Both the position numbers and the translations under genes were made by a program. A DNA stretch of 64,000 nt. Source: Cryptosporidium bovis (taxonomy: Eukaryota; Apicomplexa; Conoidasida; Eucoccidiorida; Cryptosporidiidae). The notes below the pieces were generated by a model. It saw only the letters and a program-made list of their open reading frames with translations. It did no database searches and was not told the DNA's origin. Of this stretch, positions 27,791 to 38,384 are shown piece by piece; positions within the stretch are counted from its first letter, which is position 1; every line of letters starts with the position of its first letter. Where the stretch lies: assembly GCA_009768925.2 (NCBI GenBank), contig VHIT02000011.1:310001-374000 (forward strand), given 5' to 3'.

Positions 27791-29005
27791 TCATGATCCC
27801 ACAGGCTTAATACCTTCAATGGAGTGAAAAATAACCCAAGGTTTTTTTTTATTAAATGTACTATTCGTTTCAGAAATTTCTTTAAATGAATTGTCGAGCA
27901 GTTCGGAACAAGAGGAGATGAGAACTGGTAAACTTGGGTGAAATTTCATTGAAGAGATGCCTTCTTTACATATACAAATGGGATTTGTTTCTGAGTCAAC
28001 AATTTGGAAGTTTGAGTTCCTCCAAAGTCTTTTTTTAGCCTTAGTGTCCCATAGAAAAACGCCACCGTCACTGCCTCCAGTGGCCAACATGTTTGAGTAC
28101 TGTTTATGGAAGCAAACAGAATTAACGGGGTATATTACTTCTGTCATTTTGGTATTGTCCTTTATTCTGTGACATTTGAATGCGTAATTATCTACAGGGT
28201 TATCCTTGTTGTTGATTTCACCTTTTAGCGCATTTTCTATGTTTGCTATTTGCACTCTGCCTTCAATAGAACTCGTTGCAAATACATCTTTGTGTTTGTT
28301 TGCATTTATATCTCTTAGTTGGTACTTCATAAAATTAGGGATAACCTCTATTTTTTCAGTATTCATTGTGGAAGACAGTTTTTTAATGTTTATTATGTTC
28401 ATATTTTTAAATGAGTCGCCTACCAATAGCCATTCGTTGTTGAATGTGTGGTCCATGCAAAACACCTTACCCTTAACTTCTATTTTTGATACAGTTGCAT
28501 TTGAATCATTACTTCTTATATCCGTAAGAATGACTGAACCATCCCAGCTACCGCTAATTATCATTGAATGGTTTTCGATAACATTCAAACATCTTACCGG
28601 GGCTGAGTGCCTAACGATGTTTGTGGGTCTACCGGCACCGTCATTTATACTTATACTGTCAACACCATTATTGAATCCACCCAAAAAGAGATTGTCCGAG
28701 CCAAAAAACTTACAGGATAAATAAATTTGTTCATTTGAGATGTTATAAACACATTTCCCAGTTGGAAAATAATTTGCTGAAACACCAAGTAATTTGCTAT
28801 CTTTTGGCTCATAACTGCAATTTTCTTCGTTAATATGCTTTGAGTTTATTTGTGGATTGTAAATTCTCACGCTTTTGTCCCATGAAGTTAGTGCCAGAAT
28901 ACAATCATCATTTTCAGAACCAAAGATACTATTGCCGGAAAAACAAGCAATATCTATTGAACCAATAGGGTCCTCCGGACATTCTGAGAGATAGTAGTTT
29001 TGCAT
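27791..29005 (-). CDS. BUB3: Mitotic checkpoint protein BUB3 (WD40)
   Basis: 404 residues of WD40 propeller. Diagnostic stretches are LTSWDKSVRIYN, ISGSWDGSVILTDIRS, MKYQLRDINAN, SSIEGRVQIANIE, AFKCHR and IYPVNSVCFHKQYSNMLATGGSDGGVFLWD (residues in parts), followed by KKRL. The IYPVN and KKRL variants fit BUB3 rather than its paralog RAE1/Gle2 (which has IYAVN). It is longer than human BUB3 (328) owing to loop insertions. BUB3 binds GLEBS motifs in BUB1/BUBR1 at kinetochores. RAE1 remains the main alternative. Confidence 0.83.
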   Translation of the reverse strand: MQNYYLSECPEDPIGSIDIACFSGNSIFGSENDDCILALTSWDKSVRIYNPQINSKHINEENCSYEPKDSKLLGVSANYFPTGKCVYNISNEQIYLSCKFFGSDNLFLGGFNNGVDSISINDGAGRPTNIVRHSAPVRCLNVIENHSMIISGSWDGSVILTDIRSNDSNATVSKIEVKGKVFCMDHTFNNEWLLVGDSFKNMNIINIKKLSSTMNTEKIEVIPNFMKYQLRDINANKHKDVFATSSIEGRVQIANIENALKGEINNKDNPVDNYAFKCHRIKDNTKMTEVIYPVNSVCFHKQYSNMLATGGSDGGVFLWDTKAKKRLWRNSNFQIVDSETNPICICKEGISSMKFHPSLPVLISSCSELLDNSFKEISETNSTFNKKKPWVIFHSIEGIKPVGS

Positions 29006-29221
29006 TTCTAAGGGAAGTCCCCTACTACCATTTGCCCTCGTAAAAAATGGAGTAAATATATGTTTATATTTATTTACATATAGTGCTGCTAATTTGGGCG
29101 GTTTGAGCCACTTGTATTGAAAAAAAAGAATTTTATGTGCTTGCTTTCATTATTTATTATAAATAAAACAACAAAGCCACCTTAAATTTAACTTTAATAG
29201 CGCTGTTTATTATTTAGACTT

Positions 29222-30220
29222 ATGGAAGAGGCTCATGAAATATTTAGAAAAGCAGAGAAGGCCAGTAGAGGGTCATCTGGTTTCTTCTCATCCATATTTT
29301 CAGGAGGGCCAGACTATGATAGTGCTATTCAACTTTATGTGGAATCAGGAAACAAGTACAAAATGTTAAAGTCTTGGGTTGAGAGTTGTGAGTGTTTTAG
29401 CAAAGCAGCTGACCTCTCACTAAAGCAAAATGATTTTGTGGGTGCGTCAAATTATTATACAGAATGTGGGAATATAGTTAAAAGGACAAATTTACAGAAG
29501 TCCATTCCGTATTATTTGAAGGCAGTTGAATTATATAATAAGAATGGGAGATTTAGTCAAAGTGGGAAATTGTTTAAGGATATTGCAGAGTTATTAGAGA
29601 GTGATTATCAGTACGAGGAGTCTAGTGAATATTACAAGAAAGCTGCAGATTTGTTCGATATGGATGAATACAGAAAATCCGCATACTCATCATGCATACT
29701 TAAGTATGCAGATATTGTTTCACTTTGTGTAAGCGAGAAAAATGACTGTAATAATCCATCTGGGAGTAGTGATTCAGATAAACTATATGAATCAATAAAG
29801 ATTTATGAAGAAGAGGCGAAGAAGGCTCAGGGAAATTCATTAATAAAATACAATGCAAAAGAATATTTGTTTAAGTCATTTCTCATTGTTCTGTCTCTAA
29901 ACGACCCTGTTGATGCACAAATCAAGTTTGAAAAGTACTCAAAAATCGACCAGAGCTTTGGAACTTCACAACAGGGGAAGCTTTGTAGCTCAATTTTAGG
30001 GGTTATTGAAAGAAAGCAAGGACAATCGGATGAACAAGAAGATGATGTCCACAGGAACAGGTTGGTCGAGGAGTTTACACAAATGATTGAGGAATACAAT
30101 TCAATTTACCCATTTGATGACTGGAAAGTTCACTTCCTTTCTATTATTAAAAGAAACTTAGGTAGAGTAAATATAAACGTTACAGAGAAAACTGAGAACA
30201 ATGAATTTGATTTGACTTGA
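29222..30220 (+). CDS. Alpha-SNAP (soluble NSF attachment protein)
   Basis: 332 residues with TPR-like helical hairpins throughout: AEKASRGSSGFFSSIFSGG near the N-terminus (the membrane-binding loop region), ESCECFSKAADLSLKQND, CGNIVKRTNLQKSIPYYLKA, EYYKKAADLF, and the acidic C-terminal end ..YPFDDWKVHFLSIIKRNLG. Alpha-SNAP binds SNARE complexes and stimulates NSF to disassemble them after membrane fusion. The C-terminus carries ~20 extra polar residues beyond the usual end. It is tail-to-tail with SAM50, only 9 bp apart. Confidence 0.92.
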   Translation: MEEAHEIFRKAEKASRGSSGFFSSIFSGGPDYDSAIQLYVESGNKYKMLKSWVESCECFSKAADLSLKQNDFVGASNYYTECGNIVKRTNLQKSIPYYLKAVELYNKNGRFSQSGKLFKDIAELLESDYQYEESSEYYKKAADLFDMDEYRKSAYSSCILKYADIVSLCVSEKNDCNNPSGSSDSDKLYESIKIYEEEAKKAQGNSLIKYNAKEYLFKSFLIVLSLNDPVDAQIKFEKYSKIDQSFGTSQQGKLCSSILGVIERKQGQSDEQEDDVHRNRLVEEFTQMIEEYNSIYPFDDWKVHFLSIIKRNLGRVNINVTEKTENNEFDLT

Positions 30221-30229
30221 ACAATAAGT

Positions 30230-31726
30230 TTATATAGGCGCGTAATTTATTCTCATTCCAAATTGCATTCTTTCGAGCGCGTCGGTTTCTTGATGCTTCA
30301 AAGGCATTGAGAATAACAAAGACAAATTGGCAAAGCTTATTGGAAAAGATACCCCGATTCCTGTTGATGCTCTAATAGTTCGTTTAAAATTGTCCAAAAT
30401 TTCTTTTTTATCACTTAAACTGCCATTACCTGTCAATATTGTATCATTTCTATCGACAATTGTTGCAACATTAATATATGACATTAAATTAGGTTCAATG
30501 TTAAAGCCATATTTGTTCATATTTAGTGGGTACTGTAGAGTTAATTCTCCAGATAGGTATCCGTTACCTCCAATATATGTGTTTTTAGGCCTACTATTTG
30601 TAGTTGTACTTGTATCAACATCCCCTTTTAAACATGGACCTACTGAGCCCGAGGCAAAACCTATTAGGCATCTGTGAAACCCATTGTTACCACCCAAAAA
30701 GAAACGATCATGTATGGTTGTTTTAAGTTCAAACTTTCCCTTTGAAAAATTTGGCAGCAACATTCCGAGTCCCAAATTCAAACCCAAGTGCAAGTTATTA
30801 AAAAATGCAGGTTTTTCAATGAACCTTCTAAACATTGTTTTCCATTGTTGAAATGCTTCAATTTTGATAAATTGGACGTCACTATTAAAACCTGCATATT
30901 CAATGTTAAATTGACGTAGCGTGTTGCTTTTTGTATCATTTTTAATCTTATTTGAAGAATGAAAGTTCTTGTTCCATGAATAACTAATGCTGTTCTTCAA
31001 AGTTTTTATTGGTGTTTCCTTAAAGTGTTTCTCACATGTAGACTTTCCATTATCTAAGTTAGCGTGAGTTTCCCTCATACTTGATTCTAAGGTAAGATTG
31101 CTAGCACCAAACTTATCAGAAAGTCTTAATTTACTTCCAAAATAATTATTTGAAAAAGGTGTATTGTTATCATTGAGCGTATTATTAAATAGACTGTAAC
31201 TCATATTGAGATTTGAATTCAGTAACATTGGTGTAAATAAACCAAAACTAAATTCTCTTGATTTTTTTCCAAAAGTTTCTAAACTTAACCTGATAGAGCT
31301 TAAAGTCTCAAAAAGATTGGGAATAAATGCGGATATCTCAAAACCCACTTTGCCTTTCTTATTAATTGTACTTCCAACAGAATATTTAATCCTGCTTTTT
31401 CTAACCTTGAAGGTCACATCAACTTCTGAATTTTCATTTTTCGTATTTACCACTGGAATTACCGAAGAAAAGGAGTCGAGGGATGAAAGCTCCTGCTGAA
31501 CAGCATTAACTTTCTCAATAAATTGATTGAAATCAGTCTCTTTTAAAATGGTTTCTCTGTGTTTTCTCAAAAAATCACGATCTAAAATTAGTTTAACGGT
31601 AGATTAAAACATACCAGCAAAATAAACAAGCCAAATAAACTTACCTGTTTGACTAATACCATCGAATCTGACACTGGTGCATCTGATTGGATTGTTACGT
31701 CTGGGATTATTGCCTTCATTCTTCAT
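30230..31726 (-). CDS. SAM50: SAM50/Tob55 outer-membrane beta-barrel assembly protein, two exons
   Basis: Exon 1 is 31645-31726 and exon 2 is 30230-31581, with a 63-bp intron (GTAAGT...TTTTAG); 477 residues. Exon 1 supplies the start and the beginning of a POTRA-like region (IRCTSVRFDGISQTD). The C-terminal half is an Omp85 barrel with ELKTTIHDRFFLGG, then GFASGSVGP, YLSGELTLQYPL, and the family-typical end RASTGIGVSFPISFANLSLLFSMPL...FGMRINYAPI. It inserts beta-barrel proteins into the outer membrane of the mitochondrion, here the relict mitosome. In the conserved loop-6 block the usual RGF is replaced by HRCL with the Arg kept. It shares a very short bidirectional promoter with the next gene. 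Confidence 0.88.
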
Positions 31727-31810
31727 TTTTGCTTTTATATATAATTAAAGACAATCAGAGTTTTCGGCGCCAATTTTTTAGAAGAAAGATAATTTTGCTT
31801 AGCAGCAAAA
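31727..31810. promoter_or_regulatory. 84-bp bidirectional promoter with a central GGCGCC
   Basis: Only 84 bp separate the two divergent ATGs (31726 minus and 31811 plus). TTCGGCGCCAA, with the hexamer at 31766-31771, lies almost exactly midway. E2F-like by pattern. Confidence 0.6.
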
Positions 31811-32321
31811 ATGACACAACATGTTGACTTTCTGGTGGAGGTATGTTTTACTTACATATAAATGCACATGTGATAATCTCAATTAATTAAAAACTCTTGA
31901 ATAGAAGTACTATAAATCAAGATCTTTCGAAAACACTATAATATTAACACATTTAAATGGGTACGTTTTCAATTACGGTAGATTTGAATTTACCTTAAAA
32001 CTTAGATAATTGACTAAAAATGTTTACCTTAGAATCTCTATCATTTGTTTAAAACTAAAAGATAGTAATAATACATTGAAGTGTGTTGACTTTGTGAATA
32101 CAATACTTTTTAATTCAAATAAAAACGGAATTTTGAAAGAAAAAGTAAAAATTCAAATAGGTGAACCGATATGCAAAGTAATTTTTAGTGATAATTCAGA
32201 GGAAATAATATACAGTAACATTAGTGGAGAGTTAGTTGAAGTTAACTTTAACGTTAAAAATTCATATGAAAGATGTAGATCCTCGTCTTGGGTTGGAATA
32301 CTGAGTAATACCAAACACTAA
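31811..32321 (+). CDS. Small three-exon protein, unknown (possibly proteasome-assembly-chaperone-like)
   Basis: Exons 31811-31840, 31905-31960 and 32033-32321, introns of 64 and 72 bp with GTATGT and GTACGT donors; 124 residues with all phases consistent. Unspliced, the last exon would begin at a TTG. The protein alternates short hydrophobic strands (IILTHLNG, ISIICLKLK, CKVIFSDN, EIIYSNISGELVEVNF), like small alpha/beta chaperones such as PAC3/Poc3, but the similarity is weak and I do not claim it. It ends 3 bp before the convergent neighbour's stop. Confidence 0.7.
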
Positions 32322-32324
32322 CTA

Positions 32325-33425
32325 TTATTTGCTTATATTCATTAGGTTGTTTTGATATGTGAAAAAGTGATCTTCATCAGTTGGTCTTGTAGTTGCTTTT
32401 TGTAATTCACCATATATGACTTTTGCGTCGAATTTACTGTCATTTAACCTTCCTAATCTTATCATAGCTTCATTCTTTTCTTTGTAATCTTTTTTGATTA
32501 TTGGATTGGGTAAGTCGGTCTTGTTGTTCCATGTCACCCTTCCTTGAAATAGAGTCACATGGAACCCCTCGGCTACCTTTAATTTTGTCTCGTGGTCATG
32601 GCTGAACTCACTAATTACGTGTTTTTTCAGATCATTTAGATTTGTAAATCCAATTAATCTTGGCCCAGTCTCGTATCTAGAAGATGCATCGAATAAACAA
32701 AAAATGTTGTTATTTTTTTCATCTATTGATTTAGAATAAAATGCAAAACACCTTCCTCTGGAAATTATTGCCAGCATTGAATATTTTGGCGTATGAAAAT
32801 TAAGTATTTCATTAAATGCCTCTTCTGCTGTTACAGATAATCCGTCCCTAAATAACTTTAGTAATTGTAGATCGGGATTTGATTTATATTCTCTCACCAA
32901 ATCTACATTTTCCCTCTTGTTTTTTGCAATTTCGAATATTTTTCTTATTGTTCTTTCACTAACTACTGAGCCGTATTCATTTTTTAGTCCCCATAATAAA
33001 CATGCAAACCTTCTTTGTGACTCACTTATTATAGGAATACCGTATTCATAAGGAAGATTAACTGACCATAATAAATTTTTGTTATTTTCAATGGAAGAAT
33101 TCGGATTATCAGGCTCTACTTCATTAATAACCAATTCTTGTGTAAATCTGGTGCTAGGGACACTTGATCTCGTTGTTTCCGAGTACGAAGAGATATTTAT
33201 TCTTATTTTTCTTATTTTTCTGTTTCTAGGTGCACAACATTGCATAAACGGCCTCAAAAACAATTGAATAGGCGAAAGGGATTCCGCTTTTACAATATTC
33301 TGTGATTTTTTTTTGCAACGTGGGTCATTTACTAAAATAAATGAATCAAACGATAGTCCTTCTGAAAGTGAATATTCATCTCTAAAAGCATCAAATGGTG
33401 GTTTTGATGCTGTTGTTACCGACAT
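32325..33425 (-). CDS. Conserved-looking hypothetical protein
   Basis: 366 residues, soluble, no signal peptide or membrane helix. The N-terminal ~120 residues are polar and basic. The C-terminal part is ordered: FACLLWGLKNEYGSVVSERT, AFNEILNFHTPKYSMLAIIS, then RCFAFYSKS...NIFCLFDASSRYETG followed by GFTNLNDLKKHV. The FDASSR block following an FAFY strand is faintly like the FDSHSR block of some papain-like peptidases, but the required nucleophile context is not evident, so no function is assigned. The stop lies 3 bp from the convergent neighbour's stop. Confidence 0.75.
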   Translation of the reverse strand: MSVTTASKPPFDAFRDEYSLSEGLSFDSFILVNDPRCKKKSQNIVKAESLSPIQLFLRPFMQCCAPRNRKIRKIRINISSYSETTRSSVPSTRFTQELVINEVEPDNPNSSIENNKNLLWSVNLPYEYGIPIISESQRRFACLLWGLKNEYGSVVSERTIRKIFEIAKNKRENVDLVREYKSNPDLQLLKLFRDGLSVTAEEAFNEILNFHTPKYSMLAIISRGRCFAFYSKSIDEKNNNIFCLFDASSRYETGPRLIGFTNLNDLKKHVISEFSHDHETKLKVAEGFHVTLFQGRVTWNNKTDLPNPIIKKDYKEKNEAMIRLGRLNDSKFDAKVIYGELQKATTRPTDEDHFFTYQNNLMNISK

Positions 33426-34040
33426 ATTTTAGAATCAACACATCATAAATATGATAATCAGATTAAATTAATTAGTATCTTTGGTTATATATGTATATTT
33501 ATTTATTTATAAATCTTGTTTTTTTATTTTTGAAATTAATCGTATTTACATGAACATGTCAAAAAAAACGCAAAGAGCGCCTTCTGCTACCGCCAAAATG
33601 TCATTTTTTTAAATAACGGACTCTTGGAACATTAAGGCAATGCTGTGACTAATATAGTGAAGAATATAAAATGTAAAAAGACAAAATTGTTTAAAATGGT
33701 ATTTAATTTAAAAATAATAGCATTTAAAATAGTTACTGATCAAATTAAACAACCACTTATTGTTTTTTAAACAATGATTTGCATGCATGCTAAAATAATA
33801 TTCATGTGGCTATTATTACAATACCGGTTATTGGCATGCATGCTTGTATGCATGGTTTTTTCTTACAAGTAAAATTTACATTAATTGTGAAATTTATATT
33901 ATAGTGTATAAAATAATTTACATGTGTTAAAATTAATATAATTAACACTGAAGAGTGAATAACAGCTCACTCTAGGTAAATAAGTCAGAGTATCATTTAT
34001 AACGACATATGTAAATATATAATATATATGTATATTATAC
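33426..34040. promoter_or_regulatory. CCp3 upstream region with TGCATGCA clusters
   Basis: 615 bp, very AT-rich. GCATGCATGC occurs twice, at 33781-33790 and 33834-33843, 53 bp apart, and TGCATG recurs at 33849-33854. TGCATGCA is the known target of a conserved apicomplexan AP2 transcription factor. Alternating TATATG repeats run into the CCp3 start. No gene seen. Confidence 0.6.
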
Positions 34041-37000
34041 ATGTATATATATGTATATATGAATAAATATAGAAATAGATTACTCGGAATGCGAACAACA
34101 ATATTGAAATTAACATTTATTTGGATTACAATAGTTTGTATAATTCACAATGTGGGTTGTGAAAATGCCTCTGGAGAAAAGAAGCGAGTCTCAACAGACT
34201 TTTGTAGAGCAGTGCCATTAGATGGTTTTGCAGATTTTGCGGAGTGTGCACCACCAAGCAATGAGGCAGAGTATACAATAGAGGTTATTCCAGTCGCAGC
34301 ATCTGGAATTGATTTGAAAAGTGAGGTAGATCTAGTCCTCTATGGTGGTGATGAGAGTCAAAGTTCACCTATCCCTATTTCAACACCAATTACAGGAACA
34401 GTTAGGTCAATGACAACCATACAAACTGATATCGGCGCTCCACAACAGGTAGGAGTATTCCTAAAAAGTAATACAAAATGGAAGTGTTTAAAAATAACGG
34501 TATATAGGGATTACAGATATTGGGTATTTTCGTGCAATGGTGAATTGTCTCCACAACATCGTACATTGACTTTTGGTGTAACTGGAAACAAACTATATAC
34601 TGCAACTATAATGACGGGAAAAAGTGGTGATGCAGGAACAAAAGGGGGTGTTGAAATTAGCATTTCAGGTGACCTTGCTCAAAGTGATAAAATATTATTA
34701 AAACAAGGTTTCTATTCGTCTACATTGAGAAGAATGCTATTCAGAGCAGCAGATGTTGGTAAAATAAAGGAAATTTCATTGACAAACACTGCAGTAGATG
34801 ATCCGTGGTACTGTGAATTTGTTAGAATTCAATCAGAGGATGGAATGAGTATTGACTTCACTGTGAGAAGATGGATTGGTAAGCCATTTTCACAAATGGT
34901 AACATTGTCAAATAACTTATCTGGTTCAGAAAATTCTCCAGCACAAGATATTGATTGTAATACAAGAGCAATTGATATTATTCCAAGAGCCCCAACTACA
35001 ATTGTGACATTTAAAGTAAAGTGTCCTGTTAATTGTGGTTCAGAAAGATTCACAAGAATATATGGTACTGGAATTCATGCAGCATCATCGTCTATTTGCA
35101 AATCTGCTGTATATGATAACATTTTATCGCCAACAGGTGGTGAATTGGTTTTAACCGTTGTTCCAAGTTTACCGAAATACTTTGGTGGAAAAGGCGCATA
35201 CTTAATAGAATCTTCAGACTTCTTTTCAAAGCCAGGGAGTGAAATATTTGGTTTTTATACATATTTAAGTGATTCCATTGATTTCATTCAATCCGAAGTT
35301 AGAGTTGTTGACTCAACTGGGAATTTATCATCCTCAGGAAGATTGGAGGTAAGAAGAAATGGCGTTTGGGGTAGTGTTTCCTTAAGAGGAGAATCAACCG
35401 TAACAAATGACTTTGCTGCAACTTTAGCATGTAAGCAACTTGGATACTCTTTTGGTTCCGTACTACCTTCATGTAACTATGTAAATGGAGGTAATGTATG
35501 TACACCTTCAGGCTATCCCATTTCTGTTGCAGGTTTACAATGCAATGGAAATGAAGCCGATATTGCACAGTGTATGTTTGAAGAACCTATTACAACTAGC
35601 AGTATTACAACTGTAGCAGTGCAATGCAGTTCGATTTTACCGAAAGATGTAATGTACGGTTCACTTAGAATTGTTGATTCATATGGTGTTCCATCTAAAA
35701 CTGGATCAGGAAGGCTTGAAGTGTATATGGATGGTTGGGGTTCAGTTTGTAGTGATGGATTCACAAGTGCATCTGAAAGAGTTGCATGTACACAGATGGG
35801 ATATTCTGGCGTTAGAAATGGCGGATCATCTACAAAAAGTTGCAAAGATTTTAATGGAGAAGATGTGTGTGGCAATGTGGAACAACAAATATTAATGGTG
35901 GACGTTTCATGCAAAGGAAATGAAGAGAAACTAGTTAATTGTCAACATTATTCGTCAACAAATATTTACTGTGTTCATGATGAAGATGTTGTAGTTAGTT
36001 GTGCAGGTGCTGGAGATCCCACAGGAAATGGAGCATATTTAATTGAAAAACCACCATCGGTTTTACCATCAGTTCAATACAATAAATATAAATTTGAATG
36101 TAATGATAGTGCAGTTAGTATTCAAGGAGCAATAGGTTCAGGAGCGATAGTTTCTTGTCCATCAAGATGCTCGAAAGCTTCCTCACATTTGAAGGGAACT
36201 TATGTGTACACTGAGGACAGTCCGGTCTGTAAGGCTGCAATTCATGCAGGTGTGATTACAGATGAACTTGGAGGTGATATCTTAGTATCATTTGTTCCGG
36301 GACAAAGAGAATACTTTGGCACTTTAAATAACGAAATACAAAGTAAAGGACACGATGCATCTGGATCTAAGTCTAAAATTAGGGGTTCAGAGATCTCAAG
36401 TAGAGCAATTACTATTTCAAAACTTTCTTCGAGCGTTGTTCAGGGTGACAAGGAAATAATTAAAGAAGGACTGGATGAAGAATTGCCGACAATCACACCA
36501 CCAGCATTTTCATGGGTATGTCCGAATGATTATCCAGGGTTTAGAGGTGGCAAGAATGATTTTATTGACGCAACGAACCTACCTGGAGGAGATAGGATCA
36601 GCTCTTTCGACGACTTTACTATTACTGCTAGAATATTAATCTCTGGTGGGCAGGGAACTTGGAGAACGATTATGGCACATACAGAATGCTTAGGTATTTC
36701 ATTATACGTTGATCGTGATAATACAATTCATTTTGACCAATTATGTAACTCTGATACGGTAGGAACCAGTTATGCTCCAACACTAAATGAGTGGTTATTC
36801 TTGGCTGTTGCATACAACTTCAATGAAAGAAGGGTTGTAATGTATATTAACGGAAATGAAGTAGCAAATAAAGAAACAGGATTCATATTTAATTTGAAAA
36901 CTAAGCTTATTATAGGTAGAAGCTCTGATTCAGATAGTGAATACTTCCTTGGACAAATCTCAAATGTTAACATATGGGACAAATTTTTCACTCAAAGCCA

Positions 37001-37790
37001 AGTAAAAGCAGCAATGGAAAAATCTTGGCACCAAAAGGGAGTTACTGGGGGTGGTGAAATTAAGGGCAAGAGACATACTATTGATGGGAGACAGTGTATC
37101 ACATCATGCCAATCGGAGTTTCCAGTTTCATATAAAATGGGTGGAATAAATTACGCAACAAATCCAACTATAAGCATTACTTGTGATACAACACTCGATA
37201 ACGCAAAGTTTGGAACAGGTTCAAAATTCAGAGTTTCATGTCCATCTGGGTGTTCAAAAACTGGATTCCCAATAAAGGGACATAAAGTTTACACTCCAAG
37301 GAGTTCAATTTGCCAAGCAGCAATGCACATGGGAATAATAAGTGAAACAGGTGGCGATTTCATCGTTGGGTTGTATCCTGGACTGAAAAAATATTCCGGT
37401 GCTGCAGGAAAAAATGGAATAGTTAGTGCTGACGAAAACAAACCACAAGCCCGTTCATTCGTAGTTGGTGCTGCACCTAAACCAAGACAATTGAATTGTT
37501 ATGATACTGCAAGCTTTATTTTCCAATTGCCTGTTGGTGAAAGAGAATTAGTTATATGCCCTGGCGATTGTGGACTTGAATCTACTGCAAAAGTATATGG
37601 TATGGACTCATACTCGCCTATAAGTTCTATATGTAGAGCAGCTATACATTCTTCGAAATTGACAGGTTCAACTGGTGGCGAGGTTCAAATTGAAGTAGGC
37701 CCAGAACAATTCCACTTCGAACAATCAAATAGAAATGGTATTCAGTCAGAATCAACTGGATATTATATAAGAAGCTTTAAATTTGTGTAA
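34041..37790 (+). CDS. CCp3: CCp3/PSLAP-type LCCL multidomain secreted protein
   Basis: 1249 residues from the first ATG. The signal peptide (ILKLTFIWITIVCIIHNVGC) fits better if translation starts at the third in-frame ATG (34089). Domain order by approximate residue: two PLAT/LH2-like beta-sandwiches (75-170, 185-300), LCCL (303-397), SRCR (418-529), SRCR (540-654), LCCL (685-770), LamG/pentraxin-like (820-992), LCCL (1044-1134), LCCL (1150-1249). LCCL units show the pattern C..NC/RC..YT..S.ICKAA.H.G....GG. This order is that of apicomplexan CCp3 (also called PSLAP), expressed in sexual stages and sporozoites and complexed with other CCp proteins. All cysteines expected for disulfide-rich extracellular modules appear present. 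Single exon. Confidence 0.95.
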   Translation: MYIYVYMNKYRNRLLGMRTTILKLTFIWITIVCIIHNVGCENASGEKKRVSTDFCRAVPLDGFADFAECAPPSNEAEYTIEVIPVAASGIDLKSEVDLVLYGGDESQSSPIPISTPITGTVRSMTTIQTDIGAPQQVGVFLKSNTKWKCLKITVYRDYRYWVFSCNGELSPQHRTLTFGVTGNKLYTATIMTGKSGDAGTKGGVEISISGDLAQSDKILLKQGFYSSTLRRMLFRAADVGKIKEISLTNTAVDDPWYCEFVRIQSEDGMSIDFTVRRWIGKPFSQMVTLSNNLSGSENSPAQDIDCNTRAIDIIPRAPTTIVTFKVKCPVNCGSERFTRIYGTGIHAASSSICKSAVYDNILSPTGGELVLTVVPSLPKYFGGKGAYLIESSDFFSKPGSEIFGFYTYLSDSIDFIQSEVRVVDSTGNLSSSGRLEVRRNGVWGSVSLRGESTVTNDFAATLACKQLGYSFGSVLPSCNYVNGGNVCTPSGYPISVAGLQCNGNEADIAQCMFEEPITTSSITTVAVQCSSILPKDVMYGSLRIVDSYGVPSKTGSGRLEVYMDGWGSVCSDGFTSASERVACTQMGYSGVRNGGSSTKSCKDFNGEDVCGNVEQQILMVDVSCKGNEEKLVNCQHYSSTNIYCVHDEDVVVSCAGAGDPTGNGAYLIEKPPSVLPSVQYNKYKFECNDSAVSIQGAIGSGAIVSCPSRCSKASSHLKGTYVYTEDSPVCKAAIHAGVITDELGGDILVSFVPGQREYFGTLNNEIQSKGHDASGSKSKIRGSEISSRAITISKLSSSVVQGDKEIIKEGLDEELPTITPPAFSWVCPNDYPGFRGGKNDFIDATNLPGGDRISSFDDFTITARILISGGQGTWRTIMAHTECLGISLYVDRDNTIHFDQLCNSDTVGTSYAPTLNEWLFLAVAYNFNERRVVMYINGNEVANKETGFIFNLKTKLIIGRSSDSDSEYFLGQISNVNIWDKFFTQSQVKAAMEKSWHQKGVTGGGEIKGKRHTIDGRQCITSCQSEFPVSYKMGGINYATNPTISITCDTTLDNAKFGTGSKFRVSCPSGCSKTGFPIKGHKVYTPRSSICQAAMHMGIISETGGDFIVGLYPGLKKYSGAAGKNGIVSADENKPQARSFVVGAAPKPRQLNCYDTASFIFQLPVGERELVICPGDCGLESTAKVYGMDSYSPISSICRAAIHSSKLTGSTGGEVQIEVGPEQFHFEQSNRNGIQSESTGYYIRSFKFV

Positions 37791-38384
37791 ATATATAAAT
37801 TTTAAAGTGTTATAAATGTAATGTATTCTTAAACAATAGATTTATAGCGAGGAGAAATTGTTCTAGGATTAAATACCACCACAAGTAGGTACATGCTACT
37901 TATGCATATGTAGTACAATGTAAGGCTTTATTAATAGAGGGAATTTAATGAACACGACCTGGTTTATTATTTTATTGGAAATAATTACAAGTGCTAGTTT
38001 TCAACACTAATTTATTATGATAAATGAACTACTAGAGGAGAGGCCAAATAAAACACGAATATTTACAATAATATGAAACATAGAGGTGATATTAAGTCAT
38101 TTTAGACTTCTCAATTAGTCACTCATTTTTTCTCATTTTTTTACCATATAAATTCTACAGGGATGTGTGTTTGTGGCGGCTTATATTTAGATTTGTTTAT
38201 TTATTTATCCCTAAAAAAATATGGAGAAGAGGTGGTAAAAAATCGGAGATATTGTATTAAAATAGAGCATTTTCAATAAATAAAAGTCATTTGCATGTTC
38301 CTTTGTCTGTTATTGGTTTCTTCGGAAAAGTTGTTTATTTTCAAACCATTTTTTGGAGGCAATTTTTTGTATTAAGTTATTGTG
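37791..38384. other. Intergenic region, CCp3 3' end to MFS gene
   Basis: About 590 bp, AT-rich. A short hairpin AAGTAG-(7 nt)-CTACTT lies near 37884-37902, about 95 bp after the CCp3 stop. No gene recognised. Confidence 0.4.

Noticed and set aside
27791-29005. RAE1/Gle2 as the identity of the WD40 protein
   Set aside because: The IYPVN and KKRL blocks and the FKCHR context fit BUB3 better; kept as the alternative.
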